Shown in pieces: positions 42,398-52,244 of a stretch of DNA of 64,000 nucleotides. The stretch's first letter is position 1. The number at the start of each line of letters is the position of its first letter. Both the position numbers and the translations under genes were made by a program. A model generated the notes under the pieces. The model worked only from the letters and a program-made list of their open reading frames with translations. It ran no database searches and was not told the origin of the DNA. Source of the stretch: Campylobacteraceae bacterium (GTDB taxonomy: Bacteria; Campylobacterota; Campylobacteria; Campylobacterales; Campylobacteraceae); contig JAISGD010000024.1 of assembly GCA_031263195.1 (NCBI GenBank), positions 62,001 to 126,000 of the forward strand, given 5' to 3'.

Positions 42398-43084
42398 TTA
42401 CTGCAAAATTTTTTCAAATATAACCATAGAGTCTGTTCCGTAAAGGTAAAACCTAAAATAATAGTAAAACTCCACATCATTTTTATCGCACTGCCATTCT
42501 GTAGCGCTATCGGTATTGCAACTAACATTGGCATTGTTTATATCAAAAAACTTTCCGCTTTCCGTTATATCTGCATAATAATCGGCAAACTCTGAGCTCA
42601 TGTCACCCTCATACTTTGTTATAGTGGCTACATCGTCAAGCAAAGTAGCGTCTACATTTCCGAATAGATTTGTAAATTCACTATTTGATATGCTTCTGTT
42701 GGCATCAAGAATCATTCCTATATATAAATTATAATAGCTCTCAACCCAAATATTTCCATAATTCAAACCTTTAGACGCAGGGTCATTTAGAATATAATCA
42801 TACCGAAACTCATTGTCATCAACATAGTATTCATCGTAAAGAGTAACGTCTTTTCCGCTCACTGTAGCGTTGAAAGATTTTGCCAGCTGTGTAGAAGAAT
42901 TATTGTAATATGTCACCATTTTGTGTTCATAAGTTATAGTGAAACCTGAAGTATCAAGCGGCGGAAAATCTGATATAAAATTGGCAATATCATCGCTTTC
43001 GCTGCTTGAACTGCCTCCGCTTCCACAGCCTGCTAAAACCAACACTGTAAGAGCTGTTAAGCTCAACTTTAGTAAATCTCCCAT
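42398..43084 (-). CDS. hypothetical lipoprotein
   Basis: LTVLVLAGCGSGGSSSSESD lipobox with Ser-rich tether; no recognised family. Confidence 0.7.
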   Translation of the reverse strand: MGDLLKLSLTALTVLVLAGCGSGGSSSSESDDIANFISDFPPLDTSGFTITYEHKMVTYYNNSSTQLAKSFNATVSGKDVTLYDEYYVDDNEFRYDYILNDPASKGLNYGNIWVESYYNLYIGMILDANRSISNSEFTNLFGNVDATLLDDVATITKYEGDMSSEFADYYADITESGKFFDINNANVSCNTDSATEWQCDKNDVEFYYYFRFYLYGTDSMVIFEKILQ

Positions 43085-43556
43085 GCAAGACTCCTTATGG
43101 AAAAATTTGTGATTTTGATGATGGATAGTGAAAAATATACAGTTGATTACTGTTTAACGTTGAAGGATGGATGTGCTTTAAATGCGGATTTATGTATTTA
43201 ATGGGACTTTTTGTAAATTTTTGAAATAAGTAGTTTAAGTTCTGATTAAGGTTATCTCTCTCTCTGCAAAAATTCTTAAATAAATCTTAATCATTTTATC
43301 TCTTTGGTAAAATTACTTGTATTTTACAAAAGTTTTTATTAAACAAGACTTTTATCAATATGCAACTGTTTTTTTATGCCTCTATCATTTGCGCATGAGT
43401 GATGGTAGGTGTTTATAACGATTTGGTTTTGGATTCCCGCATTCTTGCATCAAACCGAATAAGCTATTTTGTGGACATAAATTCCTGTTTTCCTTTGTAA
43501 GTTTATCGTTCGGTCGCGAGAATGGCAGAGTGATAATTTTTGGATGCTTGCTTTTA

Positions 43557-43586
43557 TGGATTGCTTTACTTTGTTCGCAATGACGA
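43557..43586. repeat. degenerate MITE-like repeat
   Basis: tggattgctttactttgttcgcaatgacga. Confidence 0.55.
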
Positions 43587-43723
43587 AGCAATACATAGGA
43601 GTTGCTAAAAATTACTTGATTAATTATTTAGTTATTTTCTAAAACGCTTTAAATTATGGATTGCCGCGCCGCAAGAGGATTTCTCTCTTTCCGCTTTTTA
43701 ATAACTCTTACGATTACGCGATT

Positions 43724-44176
43724 TTACTTTTTTATAGATAATTTTCTTAATGCAAAACCATAAATGACAAAGATATTCAGCAAAAGACTAAGTCCTAAAA
43801 TTATACGAAAAACTATAGAAGTTTGCACTAAGCCTTCTTTACTGTCCGTTGTATCTAAAGATGCTTTAACCGCATTTAATTTAATCTCGCCTCTATGCCC
43901 CATACCGTCCAGCGCCTCTACTCTCCATTCGCCCTCCTCATCGGGCACAAACGCAAAAAATCCGTTTTTATCAGTTAAACTTTTTATAGTCTCGACAGTT
44001 GGAGTTCTTGGCGGATAGAGTTTAACTTTAGCATACATCATAGGCTTGCCGTCGCTATAAGAAAAACGGGCGACTTTTACGCTATTTTCGCTCTCCGATA
44101 CCTCTACGCCATGAGATAATAAAAATGCGGGCAGCAAAAGAGCAGCCCAAAAATAAATCCATCTATTATTTGACAT
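43724..44176 (-). CDS. NikL-like / carboxypeptidase-regulatory-like membrane protein
   Basis: Signal peptide, Ig-like domain (GKPMMYAKVKLYPP...TDKNGFFAFVPDEEGEWRVEALDGMGHRGEI), C-terminal TM. Confidence 0.6.
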   Translation of the reverse strand: MSNNRWIYFWAALLLPAFLLSHGVEVSESENSVKVARFSYSDGKPMMYAKVKLYPPRTPTVETIKSLTDKNGFFAFVPDEEGEWRVEALDGMGHRGEIKLNAVKASLDTTDSKEGLVQTSIVFRIILGLSLLLNIFVIYGFALRKLSIKK

Positions 44177-44954
44177 TAAATACCGCTATCGCGTTTATAT
44201 CGTCCTCATCCACATCAGCTATTTTTGAAGGTTTATGATAATTTACCCTGATAAGCCAAAGCCCTTTGTTGTCAAAATTAAAACTTGCGATGCCATTTTC
44301 ATCTGTTTTGCTCTTTTTCGCATAAGCGTTTTGCATGTTTGGATCAAACGTATCGTATGTAGCAAAAATTTCGGCATTCGCAAAAGGTTTTCCATCGTAT
44401 AAAACTTGAAATTTGCCGTCTTTTCCCATAACAATATCAGCCGGATTTGTAAGCGGCACTATCTCAAAAATTTGCCCCAACGGCTTTTTAAAGCTTTCAT
44501 CGTCAGATTTTGGATTCAGATAAGTTTTTGATAGTTTGCTAAAATACAGGCACTTTGTTATAGTCGCACCCAACGCCAAAACCTCTTTTTTGGTGCCGTC
44601 CATATAACCTTCCGTCGTATAACAATAATAACCTCCAACTCGCTCGCCCACTATCAACACGGGCGAGTCATTTTCCAATTTCCACGACGTTTCATACAAA
44701 AGCCTGTCTTGATTTGCTGTAAGTAAAAGCGAAGTTTTTTTATCTTTTTGCAAAACATAAACCGAATTTAGAATTGAAGGCTCTTCTATCTCTTCACCTT
44801 TTATGAAGTAATGAGTGGATAGTATGTCAAGCTTCACTTCATCACCCGCTTTATAATCCTTAACTTCGCGCGGCGCGACAAAAAATTCGTGTGCTAAAAG
44901 CGTTGTAGAACCAAACGCAATAAAAACCGATAAAGCCAAAACTATTTTTTTCAT
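44166..44954 (-). CDS. DUF4198 / NikK-like periplasmic protein
   Basis: HEFFVAPREVKDYKAGDEVKLDILSTHYF...GKPFANAEIFATYDTFDPN...TDENGIASFNFDNKGLWLIRVNYHKP. Confidence 0.75.
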   Translation of the reverse strand: MKKIVLALSVFIAFGSTTLLAHEFFVAPREVKDYKAGDEVKLDILSTHYFIKGEEIEEPSILNSVYVLQKDKKTSLLLTANQDRLLYETSWKLENDSPVLIVGERVGGYYCYTTEGYMDGTKKEVLALGATITKCLYFSKLSKTYLNPKSDDESFKKPLGQIFEIVPLTNPADIVMGKDGKFQVLYDGKPFANAEIFATYDTFDPNMQNAYAKKSKTDENGIASFNFDNKGLWLIRVNYHKPSKIADVDEDDINAIAVFNVK

Positions 44955-44980
44955 ATTTTCTCCTTTAGTATGAAAAATTA

Positions 44981-45011
44981 AAATAATGTATGCAATGATA
45001 TTACATTATTT
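44981..45011 (-). promoter_or_regulatory. 10-bp inverted repeat upstream of the DUF4198 gene, candidate metalloregulator operator
   Basis: AAATAATGTA-N11-TACATTATTT. Confidence 0.45.
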
Positions 45012-45239
45012 ATTTTAGTATTATTAAGGAGTAGATTAATACATGTAGCTACTATTTTTATAGTTGAAATGTATGAGAATTTATCCGCTATAATGTGTTT
45101 TTTGAATTTTATGTATTTAGCCTGCGAAAAACGTGGTAAGAAGTAATCCGTTTTCTCCATCATCGCGAACTGTCAAACAGTACGGTATCCAAACTTCGCT
45201 CGCACAAATATTTCATTTGAAAGCTTACGCAGAACAGCC

Positions 45240-45824
45240 CTACTTTAACAAGTCGCTTTCAAACATAGACGCGGGGGATATGACAGTTTCGTTCATGGGA
45301 ATATTATCGCCATAACGCTCTTTTAATTTCGCTTTAACTATGTCGGAACTTAAGTCAAAATCGCTAAGTTGTTGCAATTTCCCAATCTCTATATCAGCAC
45401 CTCTTTTGTATATCTTCCATACAAGCTCTGAACAATAGATTTTTTCATCACTCCAGCCAAATGCCAAATCATAAGCTTTGCCTTCAAGTTTTTTACTCTC
45501 CTCTTTTATCTTTATCAATGTTTGCGTATTTAAAATACTATTTGCATTCTTAAGCCTTTTTATCACATATTTTTCACCTTCACCTCGTTTTATCCATTCG
45601 TTAAGCGGCGTCATTTTGACAGTTTTTGCCGCTTCAAATACATAAAATTTACCATCCTCTTTAAAGATAATTCCTACATGTGAATATTTGGATTTTGTAG
45701 CAAGTTGAATGGCTTTACTTTGACTCGAGAGTGAAGTTTGGAAGATAATATCTCCCTCCATTATCTCACCATAAGAAAACGAAACGGATATCAAAATCCA
45801 CAAAAGCGTTGTTTTTATTTTCAT
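45240..45824 (-). CDS. YiiX/YebB-like permuted NlpC/P60-type secreted enzyme
   Basis: MEGDIIFQTSLSSQSKAIQLATKSKYSHVGIIF...FEAAKTVKMTPLNEW...YCSELVWKIYKRG. Confidence 0.8.
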   Translation of the reverse strand: MKIKTTLLWILISVSFSYGEIMEGDIIFQTSLSSQSKAIQLATKSKYSHVGIIFKEDGKFYVFEAAKTVKMTPLNEWIKRGEGEKYVIKRLKNANSILNTQTLIKIKEESKKLEGKAYDLAFGWSDEKIYCSELVWKIYKRGADIEIGKLQQLSDFDLSSDIVKAKLKERYGDNIPMNETVISPASMFESDLLK

Positions 45825-45828
45825 CTTT

Positions 45829-47349
45829 TTACTGCCTATGTCTAAACTTTAGAGACTTTAACATGTGAGTTTTATTTATCAAATCAGCGCCTTCCAAATC
45901 AGCTATAGTACGCGCTACTTTTTTTAATTTGCCAATACCTCTATGCGACAATCCAAAACGTATGGCGGCATTTTTCAAAATCTCTTTTGCTTCGTCACTT
46001 AGAACACAAAATCGCTCTATCGAATTATCGTCCATTTTACCATTTAACTCTTTTTGTCCGCGCTTTTTTTGAGCGACAAAAGCTTTTAAAACATTCGCAC
46101 GCATCTGTTTTGAACTCATACTCGATGTATCATCAACTCCGCTTTCGTCCATTTGCACATATATATCTATTCTATCAAGCAGCGGAGCTGAAATTTTGGC
46201 TTTGTATTTTTGGATATCCGTATCTGAGCATTTACAAGGTTTAGTATTGCTAAACAAATTTCCGCAAGGGCATGGATTTTGAGCGGCGGCAAATAGAAAT
46301 TTTGTCTCGTAGCAAATCTTTGAATTTACGCGTGAAATCAAAACTTGTCCGTCTTCAAGCGGTTCTCTTAAACTTTCCAATACCTGTTTTGAAAAATAGG
46401 GAAATTCGTCAAAAAATAAAATTCCATTGTGAGCTAACGCTACTTCGCCGATTTTCGCGCCAAAATTACTTCCGCCTCCAAAGATTGATGGACGCGACGA
46501 GGTGTGATGCGGTGCGCGAAAAGGACGCAATTTTTTAAAAATCGTATTCTCTCCGCTTAAAGATTTATTCGCCGCATTTTGCAAAATCTCATCAATCTCA
46601 AGCGGAGGCATAATATATAAAAGCCTCTTTATACTCATACTTTTACCGCATCCGGGACTTCCTTCCAAAAGCACGTTGTGCATTCCGGCTGCCGCTATCA
46701 TCATCGCTTCTTTCGCGTGCGCCTGTCCTTTTATATCAGTAAAATCCAATTCAAAATCATCATTTAAAATATATGTTTTATCCGCTATAACAACGCTATT
46801 TTGAAAGATTTTATGTTGATTTTTAGCAAGTTTGCTTTCGCGAAATTCCGTATTTTGAAAAAATTCCGTCGCCTCTTGCAAACTTTCTATGCCATAAACT
46901 TTGATATTCGGTATGGATGCCACAAGTTCCGCGCTCTCACTTGGCACTACAACTCTCAAATCCTTAAATCTGCTGGCAAGAGAGAGTACGATAGGGAAAA
47001 TAAATGCCGTGCCTTTAATCCTGCCGTCAAGCCCAAGTTCTCCAAAACAGTAAAAATCCTCAAAATTAACATTTGTTTTTTGCAAAGCGATTAAAAGTGC
47101 TGCGCCCAAATCAAAATGACTTCCATATTTTGGCAAATCCGAAGGAGAAAGATTTATCGTGATTTTCTGCGATGGAAATTTAAAATTTATACTGCCAAGC
47201 GCCGCTTTTATCCTGTCGCGAGATTCCTGTATGGATTGTTGCGCCAGTCCGACTATGGAAAACCCGGGAAGCGCGCGAACAAACGTTGATTCAACCTCAA
47301 CGCTATGAGCTATATTTGCTTCTAAAGTCGCGCAAAAAAGCCTTTTCAT
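45829..47349 (-). CDS. comM: YifB/ComM Mg-chelatase-like AAA ATPase
   Basis: FSIVGLAQQSIQESRDRIKAAL; LLEGSPGCGKSM; AAAQNPCPCGN. Confidence 0.92.
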   Translation of the reverse strand: MKRLFCATLEANIAHSVEVESTFVRALPGFSIVGLAQQSIQESRDRIKAALGSINFKFPSQKITINLSPSDLPKYGSHFDLGAALLIALQKTNVNFEDFYCFGELGLDGRIKGTAFIFPIVLSLASRFKDLRVVVPSESAELVASIPNIKVYGIESLQEATEFFQNTEFRESKLAKNQHKIFQNSVVIADKTYILNDDFELDFTDIKGQAHAKEAMMIAAAGMHNVLLEGSPGCGKSMSIKRLLYIMPPLEIDEILQNAANKSLSGENTIFKKLRPFRAPHHTSSRPSIFGGGSNFGAKIGEVALAHNGILFFDEFPYFSKQVLESLREPLEDGQVLISRVNSKICYETKFLFAAAQNPCPCGNLFSNTKPCKCSDTDIQKYKAKISAPLLDRIDIYVQMDESGVDDTSSMSSKQMRANVLKAFVAQKKRGQKELNGKMDDNSIERFCVLSDEAKEILKNAAIRFGLSHRGIGKLKKVARTIADLEGADLINKTHMLKSLKFRHRQ

Positions 47350-47494
47350 TAATTTTGCCCTTTTTGTGTATGAGGTAATATTTTTAAAAGTGAGATTATA
47401 CCTATTTTATCGAAAAATTACACAATCTTTACCCTTGTGTATTTAATTGTAAAATTATAAATATTTATATAAAATGGCTGGCAAAGGATATCTT

Positions 47495-48241
47495 ATGAAA
47501 AATATCGTGGTTTTATCTCTATTGTTATTAGGATTTGTAATGGCTGCGCAAAACAGTTTTTTGGATGAGCAAAAAAGATATGAGCGAGTTCGTATCGCGC
47601 TGAAAGAAAAAAATGAACTTGTTTTAAAAAGCCTCTCTGACGCTACTTTAAATGCGGATAAACTTAACATACTGTTTGCGGCTTACAAAGATGAGGCTAT
47701 TTTGGAACTATACGCAAAAAATGAGGACGAGAACTCTTATCAACTATTGAAGCAGTATAATATTTTACAAAGTTCAGGCACTCTCGGACCAAAATCAAAA
47801 CAGGGCGACAAACAAGTGCCGGAAGGTTTTTACCAAATAGATCGCTTCAATCCGGTTAGTAGCTTTTATCTTTCTCTTGGAATAAACTACCCAAATACCT
47901 CAGATAAACTAAGAAGCGACGCTAAAAATTTGGGAGGCGATATATTTATACACGGTTCGTTTGTAACCGTGGGTTGCTTGCCGATGAGCGACGATAAAAT
48001 AAAAGAGATTTATCTGTATGCCGTGTTGGCTAAAAACGCCAACCAAACCAATATCCCCGTATACATTTTCCCATTTAAGATGAGTGATGAGAATATGTCG
48101 AAATTTACGCAAAAATATGCTAAATCAAAAGAGCTTCTTCTATTTTGGCAAAATCTTAAAATTGGTTACGATAAGTTTTCAAGTACAAAAACTAATTTAA
48201 AATTCAAAGCCAAAAAAGATGGACTATACTCGTTTGATTAA
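47495..48241 (+). CDS. YkuD/YafK-type L,D-transpeptidase
   Basis: Signal peptide; QVPEGFYQIDRFNPVSSFYLSLGINYPN; IFIHGSFVTVGCLPMSD. Confidence 0.85.
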   Translation: MKNIVVLSLLLLGFVMAAQNSFLDEQKRYERVRIALKEKNELVLKSLSDATLNADKLNILFAAYKDEAILELYAKNEDENSYQLLKQYNILQSSGTLGPKSKQGDKQVPEGFYQIDRFNPVSSFYLSLGINYPNTSDKLRSDAKNLGGDIFIHGSFVTVGCLPMSDDKIKEIYLYAVLAKNANQTNIPVYIFPFKMSDENMSKFTQKYAKSKELLLFWQNLKIGYDKFSSTKTNLKFKAKKDGLYSFD

Positions 48242-48271
48242 AATCACAAATTCATTCATGGATGTAAAAAT

Positions 48272-48592
48272 ATGATAAAAAAAGAGTTGTTGGCGCTATT
48301 GTTCATTGATATTATCGTTATCATCACAGAAATCATCGTCACTTATATTATATGGCTATGGATATCAAACGAAATACTGGCTATTATCTCGTTGCTTTCC
48401 ATTCCTCTAATTTTTCCAATTCTTGTTTTTGCTCTGGGCTATAAATATTTCAAATCAAAAAAATATGTTTGGATTAATCGCCGGCAAATATCGGTATTAG
48501 CGCTCATATTAAATTTTATGGCTACATATCATGCAGCTGTATATATCTCGTTTTGGTTTCAAATAAAAATATTGCATTTGCCATGGCAATAG
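48272..48592 (+). CDS. small multi-TM hypothetical protein, paralog of 49006-49347
   Basis: MIKKELLALLFIDIIVIITEII... aligns end to end with the downstream ORF. Confidence 0.65.
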   Translation: MIKKELLALLFIDIIVIITEIIVTYIIWLWISNEILAIISLLSIPLIFPILVFALGYKYFKSKKYVWINRRQISVLALILNFMATYHAAVYISFWFQIKILHLPWQ

Positions 48593-48708
48593 ATAGATTC
48601 GCTTTTGCGCGAGGCTAAAAACCCGCTAAATTTAGATAAACAAGCCATACATGTAGATAAAAATGTGGGGTTTTAGAGAATTTGATAATGCTTTAATATA
48701 AAAATAGA

Positions 48709-48849
48709 TTAAATAGGGCTATTTATAAATCTCTCAAACTCTTTTTGTTTTGCCTTTTTGTCAGAAATTTCAAATATAATATCTTCTATGCCATACACCC
48801 TGTGTTTAATACCAAAAAAACCCCAAAACAGACTGTTAAAATCTTTCAC
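48709..48849 (-). CDS. 46-aa small protein absent from the ORF track
   Basis: AAAAGGAGG SD, GTG start at 48849; MKDFNSLFWGFFGIKHRVYGIEDIIFEISDKKAKQKEFERFINSPI*. Confidence 0.55.
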   Translation of the reverse strand: MKDFNSLFWGFFGIKHRVYGIEDIIFEISDKKAKQKEFERFINSPI

Positions 48850-48995
48850 ATCGCACCTCCTTTTGAATCAATAATAATCATTATTATACAACTTTTGTTT
48901 TTCTTGGTATTTGTTTCAATGGGATTTAATGTACAAAGAGCAGATAAAAAATTAAATAAAAATATTCTAAAAATTTATTAAGTCAAATAAAGCTA

Positions 48996-49009
48996 TCATA
49001 CATGTATGA
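48996..49009. repeat. 14-bp perfect palindrome overlapping the start codon of the 49006 ORF
   Basis: TCATACATGTATGA. Confidence 0.6.
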
Positions 49010-49347
49010 AAACAACGATTAAAAAAGAGTTAATATCGCTATTATCGCTTGATATTGCGGTTATTTTTATGAGTATTATCACTGTTTTTACCGCTTATAT
49101 CTTGTGCAAATTTGCAATGAATGAGAGTTTAACCTTTTTCTTAATGATCTTTACTCCGATTATTTCTCCCGCAATTTTTTTCATTATAGGTTATAGGCGC
49201 TTGAAGTTAAAAAATCTTCTTTGGATAAACCATTGGCTAATATCTGTACTGCTTTTGCTGTTAAATTTTATTGTAGTAGTTATAATTAACATATTCATTT
49301 CACTTCTGCTTCAAAATGATGTTATGCACATAATGTGGTGGTCGTAA
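49006..49347 (+). CDS. small multi-TM hypothetical protein, paralog of 48272-48592
   Basis: IKKELISLLSLDIAVIFMSIITVF...IGYRRLKLKNLLWINHWLISVLLLLLNF. Confidence 0.65.
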   Translation: MKTTIKKELISLLSLDIAVIFMSIITVFTAYILCKFAMNESLTFFLMIFTPIISPAIFFIIGYRRLKLKNLLWINHWLISVLLLLLNFIVVVIINIFISLLLQNDVMHIMWWS

Positions 49348-49503
49348 AAATATACTCTTTTACTTTGTTCAAAACATAAGCAAACGATTGGAACACGCCA
49401 TTTTTTTCTATTTATTGAAAAGATTAAATCGAGACATTTTATATCAATTTGTCATACATGTAGAGTTATCTATGAAAAACGAAACGCAATACCATATCTT
49501 TGA

Positions 49504-49555
49504 TGGCGGAGATTTAGTCATTTTATCAAACTATGCCACCAAGAAATCTCCGCCA
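49504..49555. other. 12-bp perfect inverted repeat between convergent genes
   Basis: TGGCGGAGATTT-N28-AAATCTCCGCCA. Confidence 0.7.
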
Positions 49556-49578
49556 ATCTCGATATAACCCGTTAAGTT

Positions 49579-50895
49579 TTACTCCCAATAAAGCTTAGGA
49601 TAACCATCTTCAGTCACTTGCCAAGGATTAGCGTCATCGTTGCCAAAATTCCAACCAAGTCCGCCTAATCCATCGCCATTTATATCGTCAGAATAAGTCT
49701 TTTGTGTTTGGAGTTCTGATTTAGTTTTTAGTACGCTGCCGCCTGCAACGCCTATCATATCCAAAACAAAATTGTTTTTTATCATGTTATTTGCCGTATT
49801 GACAGAACCGTTTTCCCCAACAATAGCGCCAAAATAAGATAATCCCTCAACCAAATTATTAATCGCGGCATTATTGGTGATATTAGACATATAATAAACG
49901 CGTCCCGCTATGCCTCCGACACTGCTTACTCCGCTAATATCGCCTTTAGCGTAACAATTATTTATAACGGCTTGTCTTTGAACATTTCCCGCGATACCGC
50001 CTACCCAAGAAGCTGCTCCCGAAACATTGCCGGTCGTATAGCTATCGGCTATTAACGCCGAACCTGCGGATATTCCCATTGGCGCGCCTTGTACGGTGCC
50101 CGCTATGCCGCCCACGCCATCCCATGCCCCATACACATTTGATGAACTATAACTGCGCGCTATTTTGGCGTCAGTATAAACAAATCCCGCAATACCACCT
50201 ACGCTATTTCTGCCGCTAATGCTACCTTTAGTATAACTGTTAGTAATCGTGGAATTTGTTATGATGCCCGCTATAATACCGACATAGTTATAGCCCTCTA
50301 CGCCCTCATCGCTTGTTTCAACGCCAAGATTTTTAATAACGCCATTAGAGACACTGCCAAATAACCCGTCATATTCGTTATTTGAGGCGGTTCTGTTCAT
50401 CCATAGCCCGCTGATAGTATGCCCGTTACCGTTTAATATGCCGCTAAACGGCGTATTGTAGTTACCGATAGAAACCCAACCTTGCGCGTCAAATCCACTG
50501 CTGTCTGTTAGCGCTATATCATCTGTTAGTATAAAATGACCTAACAAGTTAGTTCTGATATTATCAAGCCCTACTTGATCTGTTATCTCCACAACGCTTG
50601 CCGTTTCGTAAAAATTTATACTCTGATTTATGGTATAACTTTTTATCGCCGTACTCTCATTGGCTTTGTACCATACTCCGCCATCTATAGCTGCAAGATT
50701 AATGACCGTTGCATTTGTCGCTGATTGTGTACGTACTAGATCCAAATTACTATCGTAAAATGAAACCGTATAGTAGATTGAAGTGGTGGGAGAAGAAGAG
50801 CTATCGCTGTTACCTCCACAGCCTGCAAACAGGAGCGAAACAAAAGCTAAAAAAAGCGCATTCGCCAAAACCTTATCTGTTTTTAAAGTAAACAT
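49579..50895 (-). CDS. GLUG-repeat lipoprotein (adhesin-like)
   Basis: Lipobox LLFAGCGGNSDSSSS; repeated GLUG-type units (VGGIAGFVY, VGGIAGTVQ, VGGIAGNVQ, VGGIAGRVY). Confidence 0.85.
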   Translation of the reverse strand: MFTLKTDKVLANALFLAFVSLLFAGCGGNSDSSSSPTTSIYYTVSFYDSNLDLVRTQSATNATVINLAAIDGGVWYKANESTAIKSYTINQSINFYETASVVEITDQVGLDNIRTNLLGHFILTDDIALTDSSGFDAQGWVSIGNYNTPFSGILNGNGHTISGLWMNRTASNNEYDGLFGSVSNGVIKNLGVETSDEGVEGYNYVGIIAGIITNSTITNSYTKGSISGRNSVGGIAGFVYTDAKIARSYSSSNVYGAWDGVGGIAGTVQGAPMGISAGSALIADSYTTGNVSGAASWVGGIAGNVQRQAVINNCYAKGDISGVSSVGGIAGRVYYMSNITNNAAINNLVEGLSYFGAIVGENGSVNTANNMIKNNFVLDMIGVAGGSVLKTKSELQTQKTYSDDINGDGLGGLGWNFGNDDANPWQVTEDGYPKLYWE

Positions 50896-51325
50896 ACTAA
50901 ATCCTTTCCGTAAAATTTATTTGCAAAACTTTAACGAAAATATAATTCATAACGGTAACAAAAAGCGGTTGGTTTTGATAGCCTATTTGAAGGAGATTTT
51001 GTGATTAATTTGAAGTTGTATTTGGATTGATACGAATTTCGTATTAGTTTGACGCTATATAATGCTGTTCGTCATTTTATTACTTATCAATAGTGCATCA
51101 TATATATTTTTCATTTTATATTTAACTAAAAATATGAATGTTTTAAAATAGTCATAAAAAGTCATGCCAAAAAATTCTTTATATGCCATTTAAACGTCGA
51201 TTTTTACACTTTTTGCTCTATTTTTTCGAAATTTCTTGCTGTGTAAAAATGTAACATGCTAACCTTAAGTAATTCTAAATAATCATTTTTTCCACCAAGA
51301 AAGCTTTTTAAAAAGTTTTTTAAAT

Positions 51326-51331
51326 ATAATA
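51326..51331 (+). promoter_or_regulatory. candidate -10 box of the nuo operon
   Basis: TATAAT ~35 nt upstream of nuoA, preceded by T-rich DNA. Confidence 0.4.
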
Positions 51332-51363
51332 GTAGATTAAATCCAACGCTTAAAGGTTCGCTG

Positions 51364-51753
51364 ATGAGTCATATGTCATTTGCTCACCCATATTTCGGGG
51401 CGTTTTTTTCTATGTTTTTGGCATTCTCTGTGTTTTTAGGCATAGTGCTGGCAGCACGCCGTATCAGTCGCACTCTTTGCGCTAAAGACGGTGAAAAACT
51501 CAAGCTTACAATATATGAGTGTGGATTTCCGGCGCTGAAACAACCGAACCGCATTTCTGTGCATTTCTATCTTTTCGCGCTCTTATTTATACTTTTTGAC
51601 GTTGAGATTGTTTTTATGTTCCCATGGGCTGTGAATTTTAAAGCTTTGGGTATTTTCGGCTTTGCGGAAATGATACTTTTTATAACGCTTTTGGCGATAG
51701 GTTTCATTTATGCATGGAATAAAGGAGCACTTGAATGGCACAACATCAAATAA
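51364..51753 (+). CDS. nuoA: NADH-quinone oxidoreductase subunit A
   Basis: [39 protein letters not shown]. Confidence 0.95.
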   Translation: MSHMSFAHPYFGAFFSMFLAFSVFLGIVLAARRISRTLCAKDGEKLKLTIYECGFPALKQPNRISVHFYLFALLFILFDVEIVFMFPWAVNFKALGIFGFAEMILFITLLAIGFIYAWNKGALEWHNIK

Positions 51754-52244
51754 ACTATTTTCAAAATGCCGCTCTGCCTGTGGCTGTCACTACGCTCGAT
51801 AAGATCGTGCAATGGGGCAGAAGCAACTCTTTTTGGCCTGCTACTTACGGGTTGGCGTGCTGCGCTATTGAGATGATGGCTTCAGGCGCGGGAAGATTTG
51901 ATTTTGACAGATTCGGGACGATATTCAGAGCCAGTCCGCGTCAAGCGGACGGTATTATTGTAGCTGGCACTTTGACAAAAAAACACGCACATTTAATGAA
52001 GAGGGTTTATGACCAAATCCCTGATCCGAAATGGGTTATTAGTATGGGAAGCTGTGCTAATACGGGCGGTATGTTCAATACTTATGCGACTGTACAGGGT
52101 GTTGATAGAATAATTCCTGTTGATATATATCTGCCAGGATGCGCGCCAAGACCTGAAACACTTCAATACGCCGTTATGCTTTTACAAAAAAAGATACGCT
52201 CCCAAAAGATGAGTAAGCAGTCCAAACCTAAAAGGCTTGTGTGA
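51735..52244 (+). CDS. nuoB: NADH-quinone oxidoreductase subunit B
   Basis: [44 protein letters not shown]. Confidence 0.96.
   Translation: MAQHQINYFQNAALPVAVTTLDKIVQWGRSNSFWPATYGLACCAIEMMASGAGRFDFDRFGTIFRASPRQADGIIVAGTLTKKHAHLMKRVYDQIPDPKWVISMGSCANTGGMFNTYATVQGVDRIIPVDIYLPGCAPRPETLQYAVMLLQKKIRSQKMSKQSKPKRLV

Noticed and set aside
43144-43200. Short + strand ORF MEKFVILMMDSEKYTVDYCLTLKDGCALNADLCI near 43097
   Set aside because: No Shine-Dalgarno and it occupies the promoter region of the divergent lipoprotein gene.
43385-43591. 68-aa - ORF starting MLRHCEQSKAIH
   Set aside because: N-terminus is a translated copy of the dispersed repeat; unlikely to be a gene.
48745-48981. 78-aa + ORF
   Set aside because: No SD and its first half is antisense to the better-supported 46-aa ORF; a hydrophobic run alone is weak evidence.
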